Shown piece by piece: positions 25,686-33,736 of a DNA stretch of 48,663 nt. Each line of letters opens with the position of its first letter. Position 1 is the first letter of the stretch. The stretch comes from Acidobacteriaceae bacterium (GTDB lineage: Bacteria; Acidobacteriota; Terriglobia; Bryobacterales; Bryobacteraceae). The DNA lies in assembly GCA_019244055.1 (NCBI GenBank), contig JAFATG010000194.1, forward strand, positions 1 to 48,663, written 5' to 3'. The position numbers and the translations under genes were made by a program. The notes under the pieces are model-generated. The model had not been told where the DNA came from. It made no database searches and saw only the letters and a list, made by a program, of their open reading frames with translations.

Positions 25686-28136
25686 CTACTCCCATCTCAA
25701 CGCCTCAACCGGATTGATGCTCGCCGCCCGCCGCGCCGGTAACCACGTGGCCACCAGCCCGAAGCACACCAAGGTCGAAACCGCAATGACGTACGTCTTC
25801 GGGTCATTGCTGCCCACGCCGTACAATGCGCTCGAGGCCAAACGGCTCAACAAGAGTGCAGGCACAACTCCCGCGACGGCTCCGATCGCGCATAACCACA
25901 CTCCTTCGCGCAGCACCATCCTGAGCACCTGCGTCGGGCGCGCCCCCACCGCCATCCGAATACCGATCTCACGCGTCCGTTGACTCATCGAGTACGCAAT
26001 AACCCCGTACAACCCGAGCGCCGCCAGCAACAGCGATATGGAACCCAAGACCGTTAGAAGCCTCGCGCCGACTTTCTGCGCAAAATAGGAGGCGCTCATA
26101 TAGCTCACGAACGGTGCCGTTCCGGTGATCGGAATATTCGGATCCACCCGCCGTATCTCAGATACCAGAGTCTGGGCGAAAAGCTCCGGCCGCCCCTCCG
26201 TGCGCACCTCAATCCCGACCCCCATACCCGGTGAGAAGAACTGAGCCATCGGGATATAGAAGTACGGCATCGGCGGCTCGGCCAAGAACCGGTACTTGCT
26301 ATCGCGTACCACACCGATAATTGTTGTCTCCTCGCCTTTCATCCGAAATTTGTGCCCCAATGCGCGTCCGCCCCTTAGAAATCGCTTTACGAATGTCTCG
26401 TTCACGATGGCCACGTGCGGCGATGAGTTCGTATCGCGATCAGCGAAATCTCTCCCCGCCAGCAGCGGTATTTTCAGCGTGGCGAAGTAGTCCGGCGAAA
26501 CCGGATTTCGCCAGAGCTTCATGTTTTCGCCGGGTTGCGGAGTGTAGCCGTTGACCGCAATCTCCTCCCAAGACCCCGCCGCAAAACCAAGCGGAACATC
26601 CTCACACAAGCTCGCATCGCGCACGCCCGGAACAGCTCGCAGGTGATGCTGAAGGCGCCGTAGCAATGCAATACTTTGTTCGGCGGAAGCGTGTGTTTGC
26701 GAAAGATCGAGGCCGGCGAGTAGAACGTGCTCCGGATCGAAACCAGGATTGGCTGTTTTCGCGTTTTCGAAACTCTGGATAAAAAGCCCCGCGCCGATCA
26801 GCGCCACCAACGCGAGCGACAATTCACACACAATCAATATCCGGCTGAGTCCTCTCGAATGCGCACCCGCCGAAAGCGACCGTCCGGCTTCCGTGAGCGC
26901 CTTGTGCGGATCCCGGCGGAAGAAAAGCGATACCGGCGCCAGAGCGCATAGCACTGACGTGGCGAAACACAGCCCGATCGTGAACAGCAGGCCGACGCTT
27001 TGGACAGGACCGCCCAAATCTGTCACGGGTAGGTCGGTGGGTGGAACGAAGGCTTGGATGCCGCGTGACATCCAGCTTGCGGCGATCAGACCCACCGCGC
27101 CTCCTGCCAGAGCAAGCATCAAAACCTCGGTCAATAGTTGCCGGATCAATCGCAACCGGCTGGCCCCCAGGCTCAACCTAACCCCGAATTCTTTTTCGCG
27201 CGCCAGCGCCCGCGTCAGTAGCAGGTTCCCCACGTTGGCGCAAACGATAAGGAGCACCGCTCCAGCGATCGCCAGCAGAACCTTGAGCAACGTTCCAAAG
27301 ACTCCTTGTACGCCGTCCGGCGAATCCGCCATCCGAAGCACCGCCGCACCCAGTCGCCGGTTGCTGTTGGGATATTCGATCTGCAGCCGTTTCGCAATCG
27401 TCCCTACTTCGGCTTGTGCCTGCTCAATTCTGATCCCCGGTCGCAAGCGCGCCATGAGCGCAAGTGGGCGCGAGTTCCGGTCTGCGAGCCAGTCCCACGA
27501 GCCTGTGAGCTGGGACTGCATCATCAACGGCACCCAAAGTTCAAACCGGAGACCATTTACGGTTCCCTGGAAACTCGCCGGTACGACCCCGATAATACTG
27601 AACGCTTGCTGGTTCAGCCGGATCTGCCGCCCTAGGATATGGGGATCGGCTTGGAAGCGCCGTCGCCAGAGCGATTCGCTGATCACTGCTACTGGCGCGC
27701 CGCCCGGCCGCTCCATCTCTTCATCCCGATTGAACGTCCGCCCCAGAATTGCCCTCACGCCCAGCACATCGAAGAAGTTGCCGGACACCATCTCCGACCA
27801 CACCCGCTCCAGGTCGGGAGCTGTTCCCATGTATAACGGGCGCTGTTTGAACGCGATCACACCTTCTAGGGCCTTCGCCTGGTCGCGGAAATCGCGAAAA
27901 TCGAGGTAAGACGAATCCAGAAGCTCCCCGTTTGGCGCGACCGTTTTGAGCGAGACAATTTGGCCGCTATCCCGAACCCCCGGTAACGGACGCAGCAGAA
28001 TCCGATCCACCCACGAAAACACCGTCGCGTTTACAGCGATGCCGAGCGCCAGCGACCCGACCGCAACCAGCGTGAACCCTGGCCTTCTTCCAAACGTGCG
28101 AACCGCAAACTGGACATCCTCGAGCGGTGATTTCAT
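25686..28136 (-). CDS. ADOP-type ABC transporter permease (MacB/FtsX-like)
   Basis: An inner-membrane permease of about 816 residues with two MacB-like halves. I start it at ATG 28136 (MKSPLEDVQFAVRTFGRRPG), where family members begin; the longer frame adds 61 unlikely residues. The N-terminal membrane helix (FTLVAVGSLALGIAVNATVF) is followed by a periplasmic domain (about 60-290), three helices with FGVRLSLGASRLRLIRQLLT, a second helix-domain unit, and a final set of helices with REIGIRMAVGARPTQVLRMV, ending INPVEALRWE. The duplicated layout is the 'acidobacterial duplicated orphan permease' type, found without its own ATPase gene; none is adjacent here. Substrate unknown. Confidence 0.93.
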   Translation of the reverse strand: MKSPLEDVQFAVRTFGRRPGFTLVAVGSLALGIAVNATVFSWVDRILLRPLPGVRDSGQIVSLKTVAPNGELLDSSYLDFRDFRDQAKALEGVIAFKQRPLYMGTAPDLERVWSEMVSGNFFDVLGVRAILGRTFNRDEEMERPGGAPVAVISESLWRRRFQADPHILGRQIRLNQQAFSIIGVVPASFQGTVNGLRFELWVPLMMQSQLTGSWDWLADRNSRPLALMARLRPGIRIEQAQAEVGTIAKRLQIEYPNSNRRLGAAVLRMADSPDGVQGVFGTLLKVLLAIAGAVLLIVCANVGNLLLTRALAREKEFGVRLSLGASRLRLIRQLLTEVLMLALAGGAVGLIAASWMSRGIQAFVPPTDLPVTDLGGPVQSVGLLFTIGLCFATSVLCALAPVSLFFRRDPHKALTEAGRSLSAGAHSRGLSRILIVCELSLALVALIGAGLFIQSFENAKTANPGFDPEHVLLAGLDLSQTHASAEQSIALLRRLQHHLRAVPGVRDASLCEDVPLGFAAGSWEEIAVNGYTPQPGENMKLWRNPVSPDYFATLKIPLLAGRDFADRDTNSSPHVAIVNETFVKRFLRGGRALGHKFRMKGEETTIIGVVRDSKYRFLAEPPMPYFYIPMAQFFSPGMGVGIEVRTEGRPELFAQTLVSEIRRVDPNIPITGTAPFVSYMSASYFAQKVGARLLTVLGSISLLLAALGLYGVIAYSMSQRTREIGIRMAVGARPTQVLRMVLREGVWLCAIGAVAGVVPALLLSRLASSALYGVGSNDPKTYVIAVSTLVCFGLVATWLPARRAASINPVEALRWE

Positions 28137-28325
28137 ACCGAGTTCGACGCCGAGGATTGCACGCCATTTTCCACGTGTAAGATTCAGTCGCACAAGAGCT
28201 TGCGGCAGAAACAATGCTCGCCGCTGTCCGTTATCGGGAAGCAGCGGTTCAGTTTTAACCCTTCTTTCCGGGACCGCTGCGATTTCCAACCTCCCTCGCC
28301 CACTACCCAAACGGGTCAAATCACA

Positions 28326-28697
28326 ATGCGAAGAGTATTCACCCTGTTTCTGGTATCACTTCTGGCCATCACACTAGGACTCCCCGCTCAGGCCGCCGGT
28401 TCCGGGCGAACTAGCCCCACCGCTGTGAAAGCTGGTACCGTCAGCGATGCCCAAATAGACGCCACCATCCGCGCCAAACTGGCGAAATCCAAAATCGGCA
28501 AGGACGGCTTTCGGTTCCACGTCCAGCGCGGTGTCGTTACCTGGGAAGGGACCACCAGTGTCATCCAACACAAAGGGTCGGCTACTCGTATGGCGCATGC
28601 GGCTGGCGCTGTTCAGGTGGTCAACAACATCCAGGTAAGTGCCAGTGCCAAGGCTAAGGCTGCCGGTAACCTTAAGAAAGCAGTGGTTGAACAGTAA
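28326..28697 (+). CDS. Exported BON-domain protein
   Basis: A 123-residue protein starting at ATG 28326 with a signal peptide (MRRVFTLFLVSLLAITLGLP, AQAAG). A BON domain (about 38-105) is shown by VSDAQIDATIRAKLAKSKI, a strand pair with VQRGVVTWEGTTSVI, and the end AAGAVQVVNNIQVS. BON domains bind phospholipid membranes or other envelope parts (OsmY type). The tail is Lys/Ala-rich (AKAKAAGNLKKAVVEQ). The gene lies between the permease on the other strand and the plus-strand isomerase gene 58 bases downstream. Confidence 0.85.
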   Translation: MRRVFTLFLVSLLAITLGLPAQAAGSGRTSPTAVKAGTVSDAQIDATIRAKLAKSKIGKDGFRFHVQRGVVTWEGTTSVIQHKGSATRMAHAAGAVQVVNNIQVSASAKAKAAGNLKKAVVEQ

Positions 28698-28755
28698 ATC
28701 CGCCCTCCGGCCCCGTCTGGGCCCATGCTAGAGTTGTAGGGAAATTGAATTCCCA

Positions 28756-29838
28756 ATGAAAAGCAGTGTTGTATTGTTGTCAGCCGTGCTCTGTGCCGGT
28801 TTCGCATTTGGCCAAGCCAGCAAGCCGGCTACTCCCTCTTCGCCGGCTACGGCGACTTCGCCGACTACCCCAAGTTCCGCTCCGAATTCCAATTCCTCCT
28901 CCACGAGCCCACTAAAGGCTCGTGGACCCGAAAGCGTAACTGCCCAAGACCCGAACCGTGTCGTAGCAACCATCGACGGCAAACAGATCACTGCCAAAGA
29001 GGCTCTGGACCTTCTCAAGCCGTTCCCGCCCGAGCAGCGCCATCAGCTGGAAGCCAATCTTCCGATGGCCGTCCAGCAGCTCTATATGCGGAAGCAGCTC
29101 GCCGGTGAAGCCGCGAAGCTCAGCTTGGACCAGCAGTCTCCTTACAAAGAGCAGATCGAAACAGCCCGCCAGAACGTTCTGCTTCAGGCTTACCTGAAGA
29201 AGTTAGCTGATTCGAGCGGACCCGCCCAAGACCCGAAGCAGTTCTACGACTCTCACCCGGGCGACTTCGAGCAGGTCAAACTGAGCGGCATTTTCGTCAG
29301 CTTCGCGCCTCCCGGAACGCCGGCCTCATCGAATGCGAATGTTCGGACTGAAGATCAGGCCAAAGATAAAGTCAGCGACATCGAAAAGAAGCTTGCCGCC
29401 GGCGGGGATTTCGCCACTCTGGCCCGCACCGAATCGGATAACAAACAGAGCTCTGCCTCGGGCGGCGACCTGGGAACGTATTCGACCAGCGATCCTCAAT
29501 TGCCAAAAGATATTAAGGATGCCATAACCAAGCTTCAGCCGGGTCAGGTCTCGGGACCGATTCGCATCCCCAACGGCTACGTCATCATCAAGGTCGATAG
29601 CCGCACCCAGGTTCCGTTCGACAAGGCTCGCGCCAACATCGTGCAACGAATGGAAAATGAGAAAAGCCAAGCAGCATTGAAGCAGCAGATGGACAAATAT
29701 AAAATTCAGGTTCAAGACCCTGATTTCTTTGCGTCCTCAAGCGCGCCAGCCTCGAATGTCCCCTCGCTCCAACGGCCCAGTGGCTCGAATACACCCGGCG
29801 CTTCTTCGCCTTCGCCCAAGCCCCCGGCTCAACGCTAA
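28756..29838 (+). CDS. Exported parvulin-type peptidyl-prolyl isomerase (SurA/PrsA-like)
   Basis: A 360-residue periplasmic folding helper. The signal peptide is MKSSVVLLSAVLCAGFAFGQ. A Ser/Thr/Pro-rich linker (about 20-60) leads into a SurA-N-like helical region that includes VVATIDGKQITAKEALDLLK and LPMAVQQLYMRKQLAGEAAK. The parvulin domain (about 175-285) contains KLAAGGDFATLARTESDNKQ, GGDLGTYSTSDPQLPKDIKD and VSGPIRIPNGYVIIKVDSR. A long Ser/Pro tail ends the protein and overlaps the start of the next gene in another frame. It would help fold outer-membrane or secreted proteins. Confidence 0.9.
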   Translation: MKSSVVLLSAVLCAGFAFGQASKPATPSSPATATSPTTPSSAPNSNSSSTSPLKARGPESVTAQDPNRVVATIDGKQITAKEALDLLKPFPPEQRHQLEANLPMAVQQLYMRKQLAGEAAKLSLDQQSPYKEQIETARQNVLLQAYLKKLADSSGPAQDPKQFYDSHPGDFEQVKLSGIFVSFAPPGTPASSNANVRTEDQAKDKVSDIEKKLAAGGDFATLARTESDNKQSSASGGDLGTYSTSDPQLPKDIKDAITKLQPGQVSGPIRIPNGYVIIKVDSRTQVPFDKARANIVQRMENEKSQAALKQQMDKYKIQVQDPDFFASSSAPASNVPSLQRPSGSNTPGASSPSPKPPAQR

Positions 29839-30379
29839 GGCCAGGAGTGCAATCGAGAATGCTTTAGTCGGGCTGCCGGAATTGAGCGGTGCCCCAATCT
29901 CCATTTCTGTAAAGCCGGGGCTCGCTGCCTGGCGCGGAAGGTTACTCTCCGGCTCGCCTGAACAAGGTGCTCCCGTCTATGCCGCCAGCTTTATGCGTGC
30001 GCGCCGGGTCGTCTTGGATCAGCAGCTGTTCCGGCGCTCGGCTCCGTTGCGCCTTATTGTGGTTCATGAGTTGTTTCATTTTGCCTGGCCGCGGCTGAGC
30101 AATCAATCTCGCCGCGCCTTCGAACTGCTTCTCAAGACCGAACTCCATAGAGGAGCGAGAGGTGAGTTGGGGGAATCCTCAGCGGCAAAGAAGCGTGACT
30201 TTGGTGCGCGTCAGAGCCGTCGCGCGTGGCGCGATTACGTTTGCGAAAGCTTCTGCGACACCGCTGCCTGGCTCTATTCCGGGCTGGCTGAACATCCCGA
30301 CTTCACGCTTCGCAGCCGCTGGCGTAACCGCAGACGGCTTTGGTTCGAATCTTATTTTGATCGTGTTCGCCCCTGCTAA
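29756..30379 (+). CDS. Putative HExxH metallopeptidase-like protein, overlapping the isomerase gene
   Basis: A protein of about 207 residues whose frame opens inside the 3' end of the isomerase gene. Starts at ATG 29756 or GTG 29780 are possible; ATG 29729 is also in frame. None has a good ribosome-binding site, so translation may depend on coupling. RLIVVHELFHFAWPRLSNQS holds an HExxH zinc motif, and DYVCESFCDTAAWLYSG further on could give a third glutamate ligand. The protein is strongly basic, with no signal peptide. I know the layout from other acidobacterial genomes but no function. The DNA of the overlap encodes a low-complexity tail in the isomerase frame. Confidence 0.7.
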   Translation: MSPRSNGPVARIHPALLRLRPSPRLNAKARSAIENALVGLPELSGAPISISVKPGLAAWRGRLLSGSPEQGAPVYAASFMRARRVVLDQQLFRRSAPLRLIVVHELFHFAWPRLSNQSRRAFELLLKTELHRGARGELGESSAAKKRDFGARQSRRAWRDYVCESFCDTAAWLYSGLAEHPDFTLRSRWRNRRRLWFESYFDRVRPC

Positions 30380-30419
30380 GGTATAGTCTCCGGGCGATAC
30401 ACTGGAGACGAGGATATCT

Positions 30420-31022
30420 GTGTCTGTTTGGAAAGGCAGCCTCGGCTTGAGTCTTACCGCGGCTCTGTTATTGCTATCTTCCTGCACACAAACGCAGGAA
30501 GTCCGGGCGGCTTCGGCCAAACCGGAAAGCGAGCGCAAAGCCGCGCCGGATTTCAAACTGAAGGACGCCGACGGCCAGACTGTCAGCCTCTCTGATTACC
30601 GTGGAAAGGTCGTGCTGCTTAATTTTTGGGCCACTTGGTGCGGCCCTTGCGCCCTCGAAATTCCTTGGTTTGAAGAGTTTGAGCAACAGTACAAATCGCA
30701 CGGCTTCGAAGTGTTGGGCGTGTCCATGGATGACGACGGCTGGTCTGCGGTCAAGCCATATATTGCCGCGCACAAGATGAACTACCGCATTCTCCTTGGC
30801 AACGATAGCGTCGCCCAGCTCTATGGCGGCCTCGATGCTCTCCCAACCACCTTCATACTGGATCGGGAAGGCAGAATCGCTTTTACACCTCATGTCGGCT
30901 TGGTCAATAAGGATGATTACCTTAGCGAAATTCAAGAACTTCTCGGTCTTAAACGGACCAATGCTTCGCTTTTTCGCGTGCGCCCTCCTCTTGCCGCTTT
31001 GTTCCCTCGGCCAGCAGAATAA
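30420..31022 (+). CDS. TlpA/ResA-like thiol-disulfide lipoprotein
   Basis: A 200-residue membrane-anchored thioredoxin-fold protein. GTG at 30420 is the only suitable start. The signal peptide ends in a lipobox (ALLLLSSC), so the mature protein is probably lipidated at Cys. The thioredoxin domain begins at APDFKLKDADGQTVSLSDYR, has the active site LLNFWATWCGPCALEIPWFE and the cis-proline loop DALPTTFILD. Such proteins reduce disulfides in the periplasm, for example in cytochrome c maturation. The last 62 bases overlap the DsbD-N-like gene, so the two are translationally linked. The final 20 residues are non-conserved and may result from that overlap. Confidence 0.9.
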   Translation: MSVWKGSLGLSLTAALLLLSSCTQTQEVRAASAKPESERKAAPDFKLKDADGQTVSLSDYRGKVVLLNFWATWCGPCALEIPWFEEFEQQYKSHGFEVLGVSMDDDGWSAVKPYIAAHKMNYRILLGNDSVAQLYGGLDALPTTFILDREGRIAFTPHVGLVNKDDYLSEIQELLGLKRTNASLFRVRPPLAALFPRPAE

Positions 31023-31416
31023 GCTCATCGTTAAGCCCGGTCAGACCCTCACAGTGAAACGTGGCGAAACGGCTAAGGAATCGACCACCGTCTCGGTTCT
31101 CCCCGGTTTCCACGTGAACAGCGATAAGCCGAAGGATGAGTTCCTGATTCCTCTCAAGCTCACCTGGAACCCTGGACCTCTTCAAGCGATTTCGGCTCGC
31201 TACCCCAAGTCCGAAGACATCAAAGTCGGAAATCAGATACTGGCCGTTTTTACTGGCTCGTTCAACATAGAGACCCAGTTCAAAGCCCTTCCGCAGGCTC
31301 CGGTTGGCCCCGCGACGATCACCGGCAAGCTGCGCTATCAAGCCTGCAATAACGAAATGTGCTTTCGGCCATCTACCGCCGAGGTGTCTCTTCCTGTCGT
31401 AGTCGAAGCGCAGTGA
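30961..31416 (+). CDS. Exported stand-alone DsbD N-terminal-like domain
   Basis: A 151-residue protein starting at ATG 30961 with a signal peptide (MLRFFACALLLPLCSLGQQ). The mature domain is an immunoglobulin-like fold of the DsbD alpha type: SVLPGFHVNSDKPKDEFLIP, then a C-terminal GKLRYQACNNEMCFRPSTAE. The two cysteines in YQACNNEMC are spaced as in the redox pair of DsbD-alpha. The transmembrane and thioredoxin parts of DsbD are missing here. It overlaps the TlpA gene by 62 bases and likely exchanges disulfides with it. Where the electrons come from is not visible in this window. Confidence 0.83.
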   Translation: MLRFFACALLLPLCSLGQQNKLIVKPGQTLTVKRGETAKESTTVSVLPGFHVNSDKPKDEFLIPLKLTWNPGPLQAISARYPKSEDIKVGNQILAVFTGSFNIETQFKALPQAPVGPATITGKLRYQACNNEMCFRPSTAEVSLPVVVEAQ

Positions 31417-31437
31417 CGGCGGTATGTTGCTTGGGCC

Positions 31438-32244
31438 ATGCGCCGGCTTCTGATCCGCCCCGGCGCGATCGGTGATTGCATCCTGTCGTTCCCTGCGATG
31501 GAACACCTCAAAGCCGGTTACACCGAGATCTGGATCTCTTCACCGGTCGCTCCGCTCGTTCGCTTTGCAGACAGAGTGCGCCCCATATCATCAACCGGAA
31601 TCGACCTTGTCGGCGTCGGTGATCTCGAGATGGATGCGGGCTTGCATCAAACACTGCTTGGCTTTAATTCCATCGTGAGCTGGTACGGCGCCAATCGTCC
31701 GGAGTTCCGCGATGCCCTTTGCGCGTTGCGCGTCCCCTGCCAGTTTCTTGAGGCGTTGCCGCCGCCGGAATTCGCCGGACACGCGATCGATTTCTTCGCC
31801 GCCCAAGTTGGCGCTCCTGCCGGGCTCACTCCGAAGATAGAAATCCAATCCGCGAGTCTGAGGGATTCCGTCGTAATTCATCCATTTTCCGGAAGCGCTC
31901 GAAAGAATTGGCCGGTCGATTCGTATCTCCAACTCGCGGCCCAACTGCCGCTCAAAGTCGAATGGAGCGCCGGGCCGGATGAAAATTTGCCTGAGGCGAC
32001 GCGTTTTGAGAATCTCGCCGAGCTTGCCGCCTGGATCGCTGGCGCCCGCCTCTATATCGGCAACGACTCCGGGATCACCCACCTTGCAGCCGCACTTGGG
32101 ACAAAGACACTGGCGCTATTTGGTCCTGCCTCGCCGGACATGTGGGCACCGCGCGGCGAGAACGTAGTGGTCCTGCGAAGCGATCCGCTTTCGGACTTGT
32201 CTGTCGCCGAGGTTCTCGAAGCCGCTAATCGGCTGCTTGGCTGA
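31438..32244 (+). CDS. Glycosyltransferase family 9 (heptosyltransferase-like)
   Basis: A 268-residue cytoplasmic GT-B enzyme of family GT9. The N-terminus RRLLIRPGAIGDCILSFPAM is the standard first strand and loop. The donor-binding half has VVIHPFSGSARKNWPVDSYL and LYIGNDSGITHLAAALGTKT, then LALFGPASPDMWAPRG. The protein is about 60-80 residues shorter than E. coli WaaC/WaaF, with the reduction in the N-terminal half. It probably adds a heptose or similar sugar to a lipopolysaccharide core. Its end overlaps the convergent gcvPB gene by 20 bases. Confidence 0.88.
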   Translation: MRRLLIRPGAIGDCILSFPAMEHLKAGYTEIWISSPVAPLVRFADRVRPISSTGIDLVGVGDLEMDAGLHQTLLGFNSIVSWYGANRPEFRDALCALRVPCQFLEALPPPEFAGHAIDFFAAQVGAPAGLTPKIEIQSASLRDSVVIHPFSGSARKNWPVDSYLQLAAQLPLKVEWSAGPDENLPEATRFENLAELAAWIAGARLYIGNDSGITHLAAALGTKTLALFGPASPDMWAPRGENVVVLRSDPLSDLSVAEVLEAANRLLG

Positions 32245-33727
32245 CTCTAGCGGGTGGTTGCCAGCGCACAATCGGTTTCCGCGCCGCCGTCACTTCATCT
32301 ACTCTCGACGTACGCGTCGAATGTGGAGCCTTTAGCACCAGTTCCGGATTCTCCTCAACCTCTTTCGCAATTGAAATCATCGCGTCGGCGAACAGGTCCA
32401 GCTCGCGTTTGCTCTCCGTCTCGGTCGGTTCGATCATCAGCGCGCCACGGACAATCAGCGGGAAACTCACGGTATAGGGATGGAAGCCGTAATCGATCAG
32501 CCGTTTCGCGATGTCCCCGGTCCGAACGCCTTCCTTTGCTTGGCGATCGTCGCTGAAGACGCATTCGTGCATGCTTGGGGCATTGTAGGCGATCTGATAA
32601 TACGGCTCTAGCAGTGTTCGCAGATAATTCGCGTTCAATAGCGCATCCAGCGTCGCCTGCCGCAATCCGTTCCCCCCGTGCGCCATGATGTAAGCCAATG
32701 CCCGCACGAGCACACCGAAATTGCCATAAAATGCGCGGACGCGGCCAATCGATTGCGGCAGATCGTAGTTCCATGCCCACTGATCGGCTTGGCGCTTCAG
32801 CCGGGGTCCCGGCAAGAACGGCGTCAGCACTTCGGCCACCGCCACCGCGCCGGAGCCAGGCCCGCCGCCACCGTGCGGAGTCGAAAAAGTCTTGTGTAGA
32901 TTCAGGTGCATGACGTCGATGCCGAAATCGCCTGGCCGCGCTACGCCCACGAGCGCGTTCATGTTCGCGCCATCCATGTAGACCAGCGCGCCCTTGTCAT
33001 GCAGGATTTGGCAAATCTTTTTGATGTTCTCTTCGAACACACCTACCGTGTTCGGATTCGTGATCATCAATCCTGCCACATCCTCGTTGACCACGCGTTC
33101 GAGAAGGCCCAGGTCGATCATTCCCCGATCGTTCGATTTGATGTTCTCGACTGTGTAGCCGACCATCATGGCCGTCGCCGGGTTCGTTCCGTGTGCTGAG
33201 TCCGGGACCAGAATCTTCTTGCGAGCGCTGCCTCGCGTTTCGAGCAGCGCGCGGATCATCAAAATTCCTGTGAATTCGCCATGCGCGCCGGCGGCCGGCT
33301 GCAGAGTCACTGCGTCCATGCCTGTGATCTGCACCAGAGCGTGCTCGAGCGCCGCCACTACCTCCATCGCTCCCTGCGCCAGCCGTTCCGGCTGGTACGG
33401 ATGCGCCCATGCGAGGCCCTCGGTTCGCGCCACGAGTTCATTCACGCGCGGATTGTATTTCATGGTGCACGAGCCGAGCGGATATAAACCCAAGTCGATG
33501 GCGTAGTTCCAGGTAGACAGCCGTGTGAAGTGGCGCAAGACCTCGAACTCGCTTACTTCGGGAAAATCTTCGATCTCGTCCCGGACGTTTCCTTTGCCGA
33601 GCACCGTCGCCGCATCAACCACCGGCACATCCAATTCAGGCAATTGGTAACCGCGCTTGCCCGGCGAGCTTTGCTCAAAAAGCAGCGGTTCGGCTTGAAC
33701 AATGTGCCTTATGGCCTTCTTGATCAT
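32225..33727 (-). CDS. gcvPB: Glycine dehydrogenase (decarboxylating) subunit 2
   Basis: The PLP-binding beta half of the split P-protein of the glycine cleavage system, 500 residues. The lysine that holds PLP is in LNLHKTFSTPHGGGGPGSG. Other blocks are ILVPDSAHGTNPATAMM, AGLMITNPNTVGVFEENI and VYMDGANMNALVG. It decarboxylates glycine and passes the aminomethyl group to GcvH. The gene begins 9 bases after gcvPA ends, so it is the last gene of a gcvT-gcvH-gcvPA-gcvPB operon. The protein is complete; the last 40 residues are variable. Confidence 0.96.
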   Translation of the reverse strand: MIKKAIRHIVQAEPLLFEQSSPGKRGYQLPELDVPVVDAATVLGKGNVRDEIEDFPEVSEFEVLRHFTRLSTWNYAIDLGLYPLGSCTMKYNPRVNELVARTEGLAWAHPYQPERLAQGAMEVVAALEHALVQITGMDAVTLQPAAGAHGEFTGILMIRALLETRGSARKKILVPDSAHGTNPATAMMVGYTVENIKSNDRGMIDLGLLERVVNEDVAGLMITNPNTVGVFEENIKKICQILHDKGALVYMDGANMNALVGVARPGDFGIDVMHLNLHKTFSTPHGGGGPGSGAVAVAEVLTPFLPGPRLKRQADQWAWNYDLPQSIGRVRAFYGNFGVLVRALAYIMAHGGNGLRQATLDALLNANYLRTLLEPYYQIAYNAPSMHECVFSDDRQAKEGVRTGDIAKRLIDYGFHPYTVSFPLIVRGALMIEPTETESKRELDLFADAMISIAKEVEENPELVLKAPHSTRTSRVDEVTAARKPIVRWQPPARVSQAAD

Positions 33728-33736
33728 TGGCTGACT

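Noticed and set aside
26749-27909. 386-codon plus-strand frame opposite the permease gene
   Set aside because: Ser/Arg/Pro-rich shadow of the ADOP permease with no domain.
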